Below, piece after piece: positions 27,301-35,746 of a DNA stretch of 64,000 bases. The DNA lies in NCBI GenBank assembly GCA_964631235.1, contig CAZVZX010000026.1, forward strand, positions 4,238-68,237. Reading direction: 5' to 3'. The notes beneath the pieces were generated by a model. That model worked only from the letters and a program-made list of their open reading frames with translations, was not told the DNA's origin and made no database searches. The stretch is from JARKPK01 sp964631235 (GTDB lineage: Bacteria > Planctomycetota > Planctomycetia > Pirellulales > Thermoguttaceae). Within the stretch, counting starts at the first letter, position 1. Every line of letters starts with the position of its first letter. Position numbers and translations under genes: made by a program.

Positions 27301-30300
27301 GGCAACTGTTCCGAATCGTGAACCTCGAACCACCGATCGCCGGTGCCGTGAAAGATCATCCGACGGTGAACGGAACCGAGCTGTTCGAAGGGCACATCCA
27401 TCGGCACGCCGACGGCGGAGCACCATGTCGAAAGCATTCGTTGCGCCAAAGGCAACGACGGTGCCGGCCACGGGATTAGCGCACCTTGGGCCAGGGTGGC
27501 CGAGGGATTGCGTACCAGTGTTCTCGGGTCGGCCCCGCGCTGAACGCCTAATCCTTCACAGCCCGGGCACCAGCCGAGCGGGGTATTGAAGGAGAAATGG
27601 TGCGGCTGCAACGGCTCGAAGCTCCGTCCGCACTTCGGGCACGCGCACTGACGGCTATGAGTCTCCAGGGGCCATTGCTCTTCGGGCTCGTCGGGGCGGG
27701 CCTCGGCAGCCATCAGCACGCCCTTGCCCAACGAAAGCGCGGTTTCAACGCTGCCGGCAATTCGGGTCGCGGCATCGGGCCGAACCGTGACCCGATCGAC
27801 GACCACGGCCGTTTCGTGCCGACGCCGACGATCGATCTCCGGCGGGGCTTCGAGCAGGTAGGTCCGCCCGTCCACGCGCACGCGCACATAACCGGCGGCC
27901 CGCAACTCTTCCCATTTCGCCCGATAGCTTTCGCCCGGGCCCAGCACGATCGGCGCCAGCAGGTGCAGTGCGGTTCCTTCGGGCCGCGCCAACAGTTTTG
28001 CGACGATCTCGTCGGTGGTTTGCGACGCGATGGGCACATTGCAATCCGGACAATAGGCTTGCCCCAGCCGCGCGAAGACGATGCGCAAGTAGTCGTACAC
28101 CTCGGTGATCGTGCCCACCGTGCTTCGCGGCGAATGCCCCAAATGTTTCTGTTCGATCGCGACGGCCGGCGACAATCCCTCGATGTGTTCAACGAGCGGC
28201 TTGGGCATCTGGCCGACGAACTGGCGCGCATAGGCGCTTAGGCTTTCCACGTAGCGGCGCTGCCCCTCGGCGTAAATCGTATCCATCGCCAACGAGGTTT
28301 TGCCCGACCCGCTCGGCCCGCAGCAAACCGTCATCCGATCGCGCGGAATCACGGCATCGACATGCTTGAGGTTGTGTTGATGGGCGCCGCGAACCACGAT
28401 GGCATTGGTCGCATTTGCCCCGATGGCAGGTTCACGCGACCGATCGCCGTCCGAAGCATCGTGCGAAGCATCGTGCGAAACGCCGGCCGCGGGGATGCGA
28501 CCGTGATCGCCTTCGAGAACGCTGCGCAGCGCCTGGCCCGTGTGCGAATGCTCGCAGCGGGCGACCTCTTCCGGCGTGCCGCACGCCACCACCAGCCCGC
28601 CGCCGCTGCCGCCCTCGGGCCCCAAATCGATGATCCAGTCGGCCGTTTTGATCACTTCGAGATTGTGTTCGACGACGATGACCGTGTTGCCTGTTTCGAC
28701 AAAGCCGTGCAACACCTTCAGCAGCATTTCGATGTCGGCGAAGTGCAGTCCGGTCGTCGGTTCGTCGAGCAAATAGAGCGTTCGGCCCGTGCTCCGTTTG
28801 ACCAACTCGCGGGCCAGTTTGATGCGCTGCGCTTCGCCGCCCGAAAGCGTGGGCGATGCTTGTCCCAGTTTGAGATAATCGAGGCCGACATCGTGCAGCG
28901 TTTGCAGCATGCGTTCGATGCGGGGGATGTTTTCGAAGTGCTTCAGCGCCTCCTGCACGTCCATGTCGAGCACATCGGCGATTGATTTGCCCTTGAAGCG
29001 AACCTGCAACGTCTCGTGGTTGAACCGCCGGCCGCCGCAGGCCGCGCATTGCACCCAGATGTCGGCCAGAAAATCCATGTCGAGCTTTACAGCCCCGTGG
29101 CCTTCGCACGCCTCGCATCGGCCGCCGGCGACGTTGAAACTGAAGCGGCCCGCCTGAAAGCCTCGGGCCTTCGCTTCGGGCAAACTGCAGAACAGCGAGC
29201 GAATATGGTCGAAGAGCTTGATATACGTGGCCGGATTGCTTCGCGGAGTTCGGCCGATGGGCGATTGGTCGATATCGATCATCTTGTCGAGGTGCTCGAG
29301 CCCCTCGATCGCCCGATGCGCGCCGGGACGGCCCGCGCCGCCGTTGAGCTCTCGATTCAGCGCCTCGGCCAGGATGTCGCGGACCAGCGAACTCTTGCCT
29401 GACCCGCTGACGCCGGTAACACACACGAACAAGCCCAGCGGGAACTCGACGTCGATGCCGCGGAGGTTGTTGTGCGTGGCTTCACGAACAATCAACCGCG
29501 CCGCACCGGCCGGCCGCCGCTGTTGCGGCACGCGAATCGCCCGTCGCCCGCACAGAAACTGCCCCGTAACGCTCTCTTGCGTTTCCATCACCTTCGACAA
29601 CGGGCCGGCCGCCACCACATTTCCGCCGCGCACGCCGGGCCCCGGGCCGAAATCGACGATGTGATCGGCCGTCCGCATCGTGTCTTCGTCGTGTTCGACC
29701 ACGACCACCGTATTGCCCTGATCGCGGAGCCGCGTTAGCGTGTTGAGCAAGCGCACATTGTCTCTCGGATGCAATCCGATCGATGGCTCATCGAGGATGT
29801 AGAGCACGCCGCACAGCCCGCACCCCACTTGCCCGGCCAGTCGAATACGCTGCATTTCGCCGCCCGAAAGCGTCGGCGCCGCCCGATCAAGCGAAAGATA
29901 GTCGAGGCCCACATCGGCCAGAAACCCGAGGCGGCCGCGAACCTCTTTGAGCAATTCGCCGGCAATCGCCTCTTTCAGCGGCGTTAGTTCCAACTGGCGA
30001 AAGAACTCGATGGCATCGCTCACCGGCAGTGCGCACACCTCGGGCAGCGAGCGCGCCGGCTTGTCGGCGAACTTCGGCGATGCCGTGGTCAGTGTTACCG
30101 CCATGGCTTGCCGATTGAGCCTGCTTCCGCCGCATTCCGGACAGGGAAGCAGCGACATGTATGGTTCGAAGTAGGCTTCCCGCAGCGTGCCGCGATAAAG
30201 GTGATAGCTTTGGAGAAGGCCGGGGATAATCCCCTCGAACTGTCCGCCAAATTTCTTTCCCAACGGACCGGAGCGCCAAGTGAACGTGATATGCGCGTCG

Positions 30301-31427
30301 CCCGTGCCGTAAAGCAACGCTTGCTGGCAACGGGGATCGAGTTCCTCCCAAGCGGTTTCCAACACGCTGCCGGCGGGCAGGCCGTACAGCTTTTCCAAAT
30401 ACGCGGCCACTCCGCGAAAGCGGCATCGAGCCATCCGCCCGATATCGCGCCACGATCCCATCAGCGCAATGCACCCTTGCTGGATCGAGCGGCTCGGATC
30501 GGGAATCAACAGCCGCAAGTCGAACTGGTTCAATTCGCCCAGCCCCTGGCAGGCAGAGCACATTCCGCGCGGACTATTGAAACTGAACAACTGCGGGCTG
30601 GGCGGATCGAAACTTACTTGGCAATGCGTGCAGCTATAATGGGCCGAAAAACGCATGTCTGCGGGCTTCGCTGCGCCCGAACGGCCCGTCTCGCCTCGGT
30701 CCGAGTCGTCGCCGACGGCGACAATCAGCTCGCCATTGCCCAACCGCAGGGCTGTCTCGACCGCCTCGATCAGCCGTCCCCGCACGTCGTCGTGAAGGAT
30801 GAGCCGATCGACGACGACTTCGATGTCGTGCCGCATGTGCCGATCGAGCGGCACCGGCTCGTCGATTCGCACAATGCGGCCGTCGATTCGAGCGCGGGTG
30901 AACCCTTGCCGCGCAAGATCGGCCAACAGTTCGCGGAATTCGCCTCGCTGTCCGCGAGCCACCGGAGCGAGAATGACCGCCGCCGTGCCGCGCGGCAATG
31001 CGACGATCTGCCCGATAATCTGCTCCCGCGTTTGCGAGGTGATCGGACGGCCGCACGAAGGACAATGGCCGTCGCCCGCGCGCGCGTACAACACGCGGAG
31101 GAAATCGAAGATCTCCGTCACCGTGCCCACGGTCGATCGCGGGTTCTGACCGCCGGTCTTCTGCGAAATCGAAATTGCGGGGCTTAGCCCGGTGATCAAT
31201 TCCACATCGGGCTTCGGCATTTGCCCGAAAAAGTGCCGCGCGTGGCTCGAAAGGCTCTCGATGTAACGCCGCTGCCCCTCGGCATAAAGCGTATCGAACG
31301 CCAACGAGCTTTTGCCCGAACCGCTTACACCGGTAAAGCAGATCAGCCGATTCCGTGGCAAATGCAAGTTGACGGCGCGGAGATTATGTTCGCGTGCGCC
31401 GCGAACGACGATTTCGCTCGACGCCAT
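24354..31427 (-). CDS. uvrA: Double-length UvrA excinuclease ATPase with C-terminal extension
   Basis: UvrA finds bulky DNA lesions and loads UvrB. This 2357-residue protein holds two complete UvrA units in tandem. Unit 1 (about 1-1000) has Walker A GVSGSGKSS at 33-41 and again near 640, with signatures LSGGEMQRIRLAGQ and LSGGEAQRIKLA. Unit 2 (about 1020-1940) has GPSGSGKTS near 1036 and a second GPSGSGKSS, with LSGGEMQRIRLAAQ and LSGGEAQRVKLA. Zinc modules (CPSC, CEACEGHG, CPDC, CEKCEGNG) occur in both. Residues about 1945-2357 are an extra region with two copies of a GR(R/K)WHL-starting domain. The ATG at 31425-31427 matches UvrA starts (IVVRGAREHNL). Normal UvrA is about 950 residues and dimerises; here the dimer seems fused. 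Confidence 0.95.
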   Translation of the reverse strand: MASSEIVVRGAREHNLRAVNLHLPRNRLICFTGVSGSGKSSLAFDTLYAEGQRRYIESLSSHARHFFGQMPKPDVELITGLSPAISISQKTGGQNPRSTVGTVTEIFDFLRVLYARAGDGHCPSCGRPITSQTREQIIGQIVALPRGTAAVILAPVARGQRGEFRELLADLARQGFTRARIDGRIVRIDEPVPLDRHMRHDIEVVVDRLILHDDVRGRLIEAVETALRLGNGELIVAVGDDSDRGETGRSGAAKPADMRFSAHYSCTHCQVSFDPPSPQLFSFNSPRGMCSACQGLGELNQFDLRLLIPDPSRSIQQGCIALMGSWRDIGRMARCRFRGVAAYLEKLYGLPAGSVLETAWEELDPRCQQALLYGTGDAHITFTWRSGPLGKKFGGQFEGIIPGLLQSYHLYRGTLREAYFEPYMSLLPCPECGGSRLNRQAMAVTLTTASPKFADKPARSLPEVCALPVSDAIEFFRQLELTPLKEAIAGELLKEVRGRLGFLADVGLDYLSLDRAAPTLSGGEMQRIRLAGQVGCGLCGVLYILDEPSIGLHPRDNVRLLNTLTRLRDQGNTVVVVEHDEDTMRTADHIVDFGPGPGVRGGNVVAAGPLSKVMETQESVTGQFLCGRRAIRVPQQRRPAGAARLIVREATHNNLRGIDVEFPLGLFVCVTGVSGSGKSSLVRDILAEALNRELNGGAGRPGAHRAIEGLEHLDKMIDIDQSPIGRTPRSNPATYIKLFDHIRSLFCSLPEAKARGFQAGRFSFNVAGGRCEACEGHGAVKLDMDFLADIWVQCAACGGRRFNHETLQVRFKGKSIADVLDMDVQEALKHFENIPRIERMLQTLHDVGLDYLKLGQASPTLSGGEAQRIKLARELVKRSTGRTLYLLDEPTTGLHFADIEMLLKVLHGFVETGNTVIVVEHNLEVIKTADWIIDLGPEGGSGGGLVVACGTPEEVARCEHSHTGQALRSVLEGDHGRIPAAGVSHDASHDASDGDRSREPAIGANATNAIVVRGAHQHNLKHVDAVIPRDRMTVCCGPSGSGKTSLAMDTIYAEGQRRYVESLSAYARQFVGQMPKPLVEHIEGLSPAVAIEQKHLGHSPRSTVGTITEVYDYLRIVFARLGQAYCPDCNVPIASQTTDEIVAKLLARPEGTALHLLAPIVLGPGESYRAKWEELRAAGYVRVRVDGRTYLLEAPPEIDRRRRHETAVVVDRVTVRPDAATRIAGSVETALSLGKGVLMAAEARPDEPEEQWPLETHSRQCACPKCGRSFEPLQPHHFSFNTPLGWCPGCEGLGVQRGADPRTLVRNPSATLAQGALIPWPAPSLPLAQRMLSTWCSAVGVPMDVPFEQLGSVHRRMIFHGTGDRWFEVHDSEQLPSGPLRFQYKGIYSALEEGGRLSVLLRAATRSLVAEAECTLCGGSRLRSDAASVRFEGRTIDEYTRMPLGRFLDVWRSFALTERQRQIAGESLREIIDRTQFLVDVGLEYLSLARPAPTLSGGEMQRIRLAAQIGSGLCGVLYVLDEPTVGLHPRDNARLIAALKRLRDLGNTLLLVEHDREVIAAADHVLDFGPGAGRLGGQIVARGKPDELGGQDDSITGPYLNRRKAIPVPSNRRPVRGEKGGVQWLSVLGAEHNNLKRIDARFPLGRLIVVTGPSGSGKSSLVDDVLYAAAARRLHRAETFPGKHAAIAGWKHINKVIRVDQQPLGQTPASNAATFTGVFDLIRTLYAELPESRLRGYSARRFSFNIPGGRCEKCEGNGRLCIEMHFLPDVWVECDACNGRRYMPEMLAITYRGKSIADVLEMSCAEALRHFENFPRIRRILQMLCDVGLDYLPLGQSAATLSGGEAQRVKLAAELARPDTGRTLYLLDEPTTGLHFDDLAKLLEVLHRLVDLGNTVIVVEHNLDVIKSADWVIDLGPEAGEAGGRIVFEGTPEELAAYARAERKQATSRKKARTPTDAEAAGATIPQGDGNTGNAASPTTVERRAAQPGSQLRPTQEVVRLRSYTGEALAPVLEAGPYAPRKAFDPNRYDAPRPGDLEVEDVGRSVELPWKADGRRWHLVEHRSRGGQPCVWDARALKVVIDRLAEHSDLFAPPDWEMPYAVEVCSAQRSDVWFCRALTGDRWLLKLRFRTARGTFRRDELVERLNLRPLNEIDELPIYGIESRTRVRNSQRLWQEIELRVYSFAEIDRPEFWRFIDEAVEGFRRIGQRREESPATVEPWKQLGRKWHLARRGFPLGRRVQWPPEVLEQLIDNLTLAAKDGRTTWEDKASVRIHLPGRAAPWAVVYTKRVDAVHLHLKGPKGIATLGRLSELKCRSELEQAPAEDTLRFELREVAEVNDPQLILLIKSHADATRNHN

Positions 31428-31494
31428 TTGCTCCAACCAATCCTGAGAGAACGCGGGCCGCTCGTGCGTGCCGGCGATAATCGCAAAGAACGGT

Positions 31495-31524
31495 ATTATA
31501 GAGGGCGACGGCCCGGCGGAGCAA
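31495..31524 (-). promoter_or_regulatory. Candidate uvrA promoter
   Basis: On the minus strand TTGCTC (31519-31524), an 18-base spacer and a perfect TATAAT (31495-31500) precede uvrA, leaving a leader of about 60 bases. No obvious LexA-type box overlaps it. Confidence 0.5.
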
Positions 31525-31615
31525 TGGTCTGAAAAGACGCCCAGGGAGAAAGCGGCACACACCCGCTTTCCCACTTGGACGCTTTCCCACCGGGACGATT
31601 GCCGCCGTTTGAGGC

Positions 31616-32056
31616 TTACGCCGATTCGCTTCGGCCGGTTGTTCGCCGTTTGGTCAGATGCACCGTTTTTCCGCCATCGGCGAAGGTTACGGAATTCATG
31701 AACGAGCGCATCAATGCCACGCCGCGACCGCCGGGCGCATCGAGCCGATCGGGGTGAGTGCAGTCGGGCACCAGGTGCGGGTCGAAGCCCGGCCCCTCGT
31801 CGGCGATCGTCACCGCGATTTCATCGGGCAGCAAACGGCATTGAACGGTTACCTTTTTGCCCGGATCGCGCCGATTTCCGTGGACCACTGCGTTGATCAA
31901 CGCCTCGTGAACGGCCAAATGCACGGCGAAGAGGTCGCCCGCGGGCCAATGCCGCGCCCGCAACTCCGAAAGAATCTCGTCGAGAACGGCCTTCGCCGCC
32001 GCTCCGTCGCTGGCAATCACCCGTTGAAGACTCCAAACGTGCGGCTCGTCGTTCAT
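31616..32056 (-). CDS. Anti-sigma regulatory factor (RsbW-like serine kinase)
   Basis: The 146-residue protein has the GHKL ATPase fold of RsbW/SpoIIAB kinases: N-box HEALINAVVHGN near 64-75, G1 box IADEGPGFDP and G2 box GGRGVALMRSFM. Such proteins bind a sigma factor or response protein and phosphorylate a STAS partner. The gene follows a STAS gene by about 260 bp on the same strand, making a partner-switch pair. The ATG at 32054-32056 (MNDEPHVWSLQ) is preferred over an upstream in-frame start with a basic, unrelated extension. No sigma factor gene adjoins, so the target is unknown. Confidence 0.9.
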   Translation of the reverse strand: MNDEPHVWSLQRVIASDGAAAKAVLDEILSELRARHWPAGDLFAVHLAVHEALINAVVHGNRRDPGKKVTVQCRLLPDEIAVTIADEGPGFDPHLVPDCTHPDRLDAPGGRGVALMRSFMNSVTFADGGKTVHLTKRRTTGRSESA

Positions 32057-32315
32057 GCCGTTTGATCTTCTTCTCGGCGTTTGGCCGAAACACGCCCGAC
32101 GGGAACCACCGTTGCCCCGATTCGCGCCGAGCAACCCAACCGCCGCAGAACGCCGCAGCCGTTTCGCGTTGCGAACGGGGCCTCACTCGAGACCGCGCAG
32201 GCGATCATGGGGAACCGCAGAACCACCGAAACAGCGAGGCCCTGGCATTCGGGCGATCGCGAGCCGTGCCCGACCCAATCGCTTTTCGATTTCCCGCCGC
32301 CCAATTCAGAAGTAT

Positions 32316-32669
32316 TCAGAAGGCGGCCAGGGCGTCAGCCTCGTCCGGGTAAATCTCGAAAACGCGGTCGAAATTGGTGATCTTGAACACGTCGAAGATC
32401 GCCGGTCGAATGTTGCTCAATTTGATCTTGGCGCCGGCATTGCGTGCCCGCTTTTCCAGCGTGATCAATTTCCCCAGCGTTGCGCTGCCGAGAAATTCAA
32501 CCGCTGAAAAGTTCAGCAGAATCTTCTCGCGCTTCTCGACATCGACCAACTGGAACAGCTCTTGGCCCAATTCCAAGATGTCGATATCGTCCACGATTCG
32601 ATGCCCGCGAAATCGCACTACGGTAACGTCGCCCACTTCGCTCACATCGATATGCCGATAGCCGGGCAT
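32316..32669 (-). CDS. STAS-domain anti-anti-sigma factor
   Basis: This 117-residue protein is a single STAS domain. The phosphorylatable Ser62 lies in FLGSATLGKLI, the canonical site in SpoIIAA/RsbV proteins, and ILLNFSAVEFL forms the preceding strand. Dephosphorylated STAS proteins trap the kinase and free its partner. The ATG at 32667-32669 has AGGAG 6 bp upstream; two codons upstream an in-frame TTG is less likely. It is the first gene of the STAS-kinase pair. Confidence 0.92.
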   Translation of the reverse strand: MPGYRHIDVSEVGDVTVVRFRGHRIVDDIDILELGQELFQLVDVEKREKILLNFSAVEFLGSATLGKLITLEKRARNAGAKIKLSNIRPAIFDVFKITNFDRVFEIYPDEADALAAF

Positions 32670-32730
32670 GAACAACTCCTTGAAAGACCGGTCCCGCGGG
32701 TCGCAACGCCCCTACCACTACCTCCTGACC

Positions 32731-32758
32731 ATCTTATTGACGCGGGGAAGCACGTCAA
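32731..32758 (-). promoter_or_regulatory. Promoter and overlapping palindrome before the STAS gene
   Basis: On the minus strand TTGACG (32753-32758), a 16-base spacer and TAAGAT (32731-32736) give a good sigma70-type match. TTGACG and its inverted copy (plus-strand 32737-32742 and 32753-32758, 10 bp apart) form an operator-like palindrome covering the -35. Confidence 0.5.
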
Positions 32759-32856
32759 GGGTGCAACGAAAAAGCGACAACCTCTTCGCAATAAAACCGC
32801 CATCATCGGAAAGAGGCCGGAACGCAAGCAACGGGCAAAAAGCCGAAGCGGTCGGC

Positions 32857-34347
32857 TCATCGACGGAAAAAGCCCTCGCTCCAGCGAAGCGATTGGCGCA
32901 GCGCCCAAAGGTCGGTCGTCTTCGCGTCGATCTTCACCAGTTCCACGCCGGCGATCTCGGCAAAGTCTTCGATGTGTTCCATCGTCAACGAGGTGGTCAG
33001 GCAGGTGTGATGCGGCCCACCGGCGTAGATCCAGGCCGCGGCCGAGGTGGGCAAGTCGGGCTGCGGCCGCCACAATGCCCGAGCCACTGGAAGCCGCGGC
33101 AGCCGCTCGGCTGGCTCCAGCAGTTCCACTTCGTTGACCAGCAGGCGGAACCGGGACCCCAAATCGATCAGCGCCACATTCAGCGCCCGGCCGGCCGCGG
33201 CATCGAACACCAATCGGCACGGGTCGTCTTTGCCGCCGATGGCCAGCGGGTGAATCTCCAGCGACGGGCGACCGCCGGCCAACGTGGGGCATACTTCGAG
33301 CATGTGCGCGCCGAGCACCATCATCCCTTGCGGATCGAGATGATAGGTGTAGTCTTCCATGAACGAGCTGCCGCCGGGCAAGCCGTGGGCCATGACCTTT
33401 AGCGCGCGGACCAGCGCGGCCGTCTTCCAATCGCCCTCGGCGCCGAAGCCGTAGCCCTCGGCCATCAGCCGTTGCACGGCCAGCCCAGGCAGTTGACGCA
33501 GCCCGTGCAGGTCTTCAAACGTCGTGGTGAACGCTTTGAAGCCGCCTTCGCGCAAAAAACGGCGCAGGCCGGCCTCGATCTTCGCCGCTTCACGCAGGCT
33601 TTCGTGGCGCGGGCCGCCTGGGGCAAGCTCCGGCGCGATGGCATAGTCACCGAGGTATTGATCGACCAGGGTGCAAACCTCGGACTCGGGCGTTTCATCC
33701 ACATAGCGGGCCAACAGCCCGACGCCGTAGCCGTTCACACAAAAGCCGAACTGGATTTGGGCCGCCGTCTTGTCGCCCTCGGTAACGGCAACATTCCGCA
33801 TGTTGTCGCCGAAGCGAGCGATCGGCCCGTTTTGCCAATCGTGCCATGCTGCGGCCGCACGCGCCCACGCCGCCCACCGCCCGACGAACTCCGGCTGTTG
33901 CCAATGCCCGACGATCACCTTTCGCCGCAGATCGAGCCGCGCGCAGATATGGCCGAACTCGCGATCTCCATGGGCGGCCTGATGGAGATTCATGTAGTCC
34001 ATGTCGATGGCCGCGAAGGGAATGTCGCGAAGGAATTGCGTGTGCAGATGCACCAGGGGCTTGGCCAGCGTTTTCAGTCCGGCAATCCACATTCGCGCCG
34101 GCGAGAAGGTGTGCATCCAGGCGGCCACGCCGACGCACTGCGGGTGCGCGTTCGCCTCGCGGCAGAAGGCCGCAATCGCTTCGGCGGTGGTGAGCACCGG
34201 ACGAACCTCGACGACCATTCCCGGCGGCAGGCCGCGCGCCAAACCGTCGGCCACCTGACGGGCATTGGCAGCCACTTGTTCGAGGGTTTCGGGGCCGTAA
34301 AGGTGCTGGCTGCCGACGGCCAGCCAGATCTGTGATTCTGCGTTCAT
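32857..34347 (-). CDS. araA: L-arabinose isomerase
   Basis: AraA converts L-arabinose to L-ribulose in the cytoplasm. The 496-residue protein matches the family in length and landmarks: WLAVGSQHLYG at the start, AAWMHTFSPARMWI, HLHTQFLRDIPFAAIDMDYMN, the active-site regions TEGDKTAAQIQFG and GAEGDWKTAALVRALKVM, and FMEDYTYHL. It lies 113 bp behind araD on the same strand, so the two are probably one operon. Ribulokinase (araB), needed between these two steps, is not in the window. Confidence 0.97.
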   Translation of the reverse strand: MNAESQIWLAVGSQHLYGPETLEQVAANARQVADGLARGLPPGMVVEVRPVLTTAEAIAAFCREANAHPQCVGVAAWMHTFSPARMWIAGLKTLAKPLVHLHTQFLRDIPFAAIDMDYMNLHQAAHGDREFGHICARLDLRRKVIVGHWQQPEFVGRWAAWARAAAAWHDWQNGPIARFGDNMRNVAVTEGDKTAAQIQFGFCVNGYGVGLLARYVDETPESEVCTLVDQYLGDYAIAPELAPGGPRHESLREAAKIEAGLRRFLREGGFKAFTTTFEDLHGLRQLPGLAVQRLMAEGYGFGAEGDWKTAALVRALKVMAHGLPGGSSFMEDYTYHLDPQGMMVLGAHMLEVCPTLAGGRPSLEIHPLAIGGKDDPCRLVFDAAAGRALNVALIDLGSRFRLLVNEVELLEPAERLPRLPVARALWRPQPDLPTSAAAWIYAGGPHHTCLTTSLTMEHIEDFAEIAGVELVKIDAKTTDLWALRQSLRWSEGFFRR

Positions 34348-34460
34348 CTCAGTTCGTACCGTGCGTTTGTCATCGAAGGATGAAGGGTATTGTTTTCTCA
34401 GGGCGCGGGTTGTCTCGGCGGCTCGTCATTTGCCGCAGTGATTCATCTTCTCACTTCTTC

Positions 34461-35189
34461 TCACGGCGGCGCGGCAGTCGAGCATTTGCCAGATTGACCA
34501 TAATACGCCCCCGCCCCGTGTTTGCGCTGATAGTGCTTTTCCAGGAGGTATCGTTCGAGCGGCGGCGCGGCGGGGTTCAACGCCAAGGTGGCCAAGGCCA
34601 TCTCGGCCACCGCTTCGAGGGCCACCGCATTGCGGACCGCCTCGGCGGGCGAACGTCCGAAGGTGAACGGCCCATGTCCGGCCGCCAACACGGCAGGCAC
34701 TTCCAACGGGCCGAGGGCCAATTCGTCGAACCGGCGGATGATGGCCATTCCCGTCGCGGCCTCGTAGTTCTCAGCCACTTCATCCGCCGATGGGGGCGGG
34801 GCCAACGGCACGCTGCCGAAGAAATGATCGGCATGGGTGGTGCCCAAGCAAGGAATCTCGCGCCGTGCCTGGGCGAAGGCCGTCGCCGTTCGGCTGTGCG
34901 TGTGAACCACCCCGCCCAGCTCGGGCCAGCGTCGGTAGAACGCCAGATGCGTGGGCGTGTCGGTCGAAGGCTTCCATCGGCCTTCGACGAGCTTCCCTTC
35001 GAGATCAATCACGACCATGTCATCGGGCGACATCGTTTCGTAATCGACACCGCTGGGCTTGATGACCACCAAGCCGCCCGCGCGATCGATTCCGCTCGCA
35101 TTGCCCCAGGTGAGTGTTACCAGCCCGCTGCGAACCAAATCGAGATTCGCTCGGCAGACGGCAGCCTTCAGTTCGGTAAGCTCAGACAT
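34461..35189 (-). CDS. araD: L-ribulose-5-phosphate 4-epimerase
   Basis: The 242-residue class II aldolase/epimerase turns L-ribulose 5-phosphate into D-xylulose 5-phosphate. LTWGNASGID and KPSGVDYETM bind the phosphate; GGVVHTHSRTATAFAQ carries the His-x-His zinc ligands and AAGHGPFTFG a further His. TTHADHFFG is typical of AraD and separates it from fuculose aldolases. The ATG at 35187-35189 (MSELTELKAAV) fits the family; the upstream in-frame extension does not. It is the first gene of the araD-araA unit. Confidence 0.96.
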   Translation of the reverse strand: MSELTELKAAVCRANLDLVRSGLVTLTWGNASGIDRAGGLVVIKPSGVDYETMSPDDMVVIDLEGKLVEGRWKPSTDTPTHLAFYRRWPELGGVVHTHSRTATAFAQARREIPCLGTTHADHFFGSVPLAPPPSADEVAENYEAATGMAIIRRFDELALGPLEVPAVLAAGHGPFTFGRSPAEAVRNAVALEAVAEMALATLALNPAAPPLERYLLEKHYQRKHGAGAYYGQSGKCSTAAPP

Positions 35190-35377
35190 CGCCACGCTCG
35201 TCGCTGATTGCGGAAACGCGATTCGCTGCCGTTCCCCTCGTCGCCGATCCTCTCGTTGCCAATTGCGGCACTCTGAATGCAACCGCTGAAAAGCGCAACA
35301 AGATTCAACCGCGAAAAACGCAGACAAAACCGCCTCGTCCTGCCTGCGGGCTCTTTCCGCATGAAACGGACCTATTC

Positions 35378-35407
35378 AGTGTAGCGTGTTGCCCGCGGCG
35401 ACAACAA
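35378..35407 (-). promoter_or_regulatory. Candidate araD-araA promoter
   Basis: On the minus strand TTGTTG (35402-35407), an 18-base spacer and TACACT (35378-35383). The -35 lies inside one arm of the inverted repeat, a placement that would allow repression. Confidence 0.4.
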
Positions 35408-35510
35408 TGACCGACTTTGCGCAGAACGCATCTTGAAAATACGCAAAAACCGGAGGGGCATTGTTGACATTGTCGCCCGAACCGATTGAAGTGGTTGTTA
35501 GGCGACTGAT

Positions 35511-35537
35511 AAAAAAGCCCCGTCGCTTTGCGCGACG
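35511..35537 (-). terminator. Terminator-like hairpin, minus orientation, with no upstream gene
   Basis: Minus-strand CGTCGC-loop-GCGACG (35521-35537) is followed after GGGGC by six Ts (35511-35516). It points toward araD but no minus-strand gene feeds into it. Confidence 0.35.
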
Positions 35538-35746
35538 CCCAACCTGCCGAGTGATCAAAACGACGGCCGAGGGGAGACATTCTCGGTCGAATCGGTAACA
35601 GGTTGCGCGGATGTTGTTGCGGCGTACGCAAGGGATCGGCCGAATCGCCAGTTGCCGAACAGCCCCAGCCTATTGTTCCCGCCGAAGCCGCATCGCTAGC
35701 CACACCGGACTGCGATGCTGTTTTCCCATCGTTGGGAGTCGAGAAG

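Larger units (their letters stand above)
35190..35746. other. Divergent ara/metallophosphoesterase intergenic region
   Basis: These 557 bp hold the araD promoter candidate, an inverted CGACAACAATG/CATTGTTG-CATTGTCG arrangement (35399-35409 and about 35459-35476) and a minus-oriented terminator-like hairpin. A perfect -35 TTGACA (35464-35469) with a weak TGAAGT 17 bases on may serve the rightward gene. No gene is supported. Confidence 0.5.
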
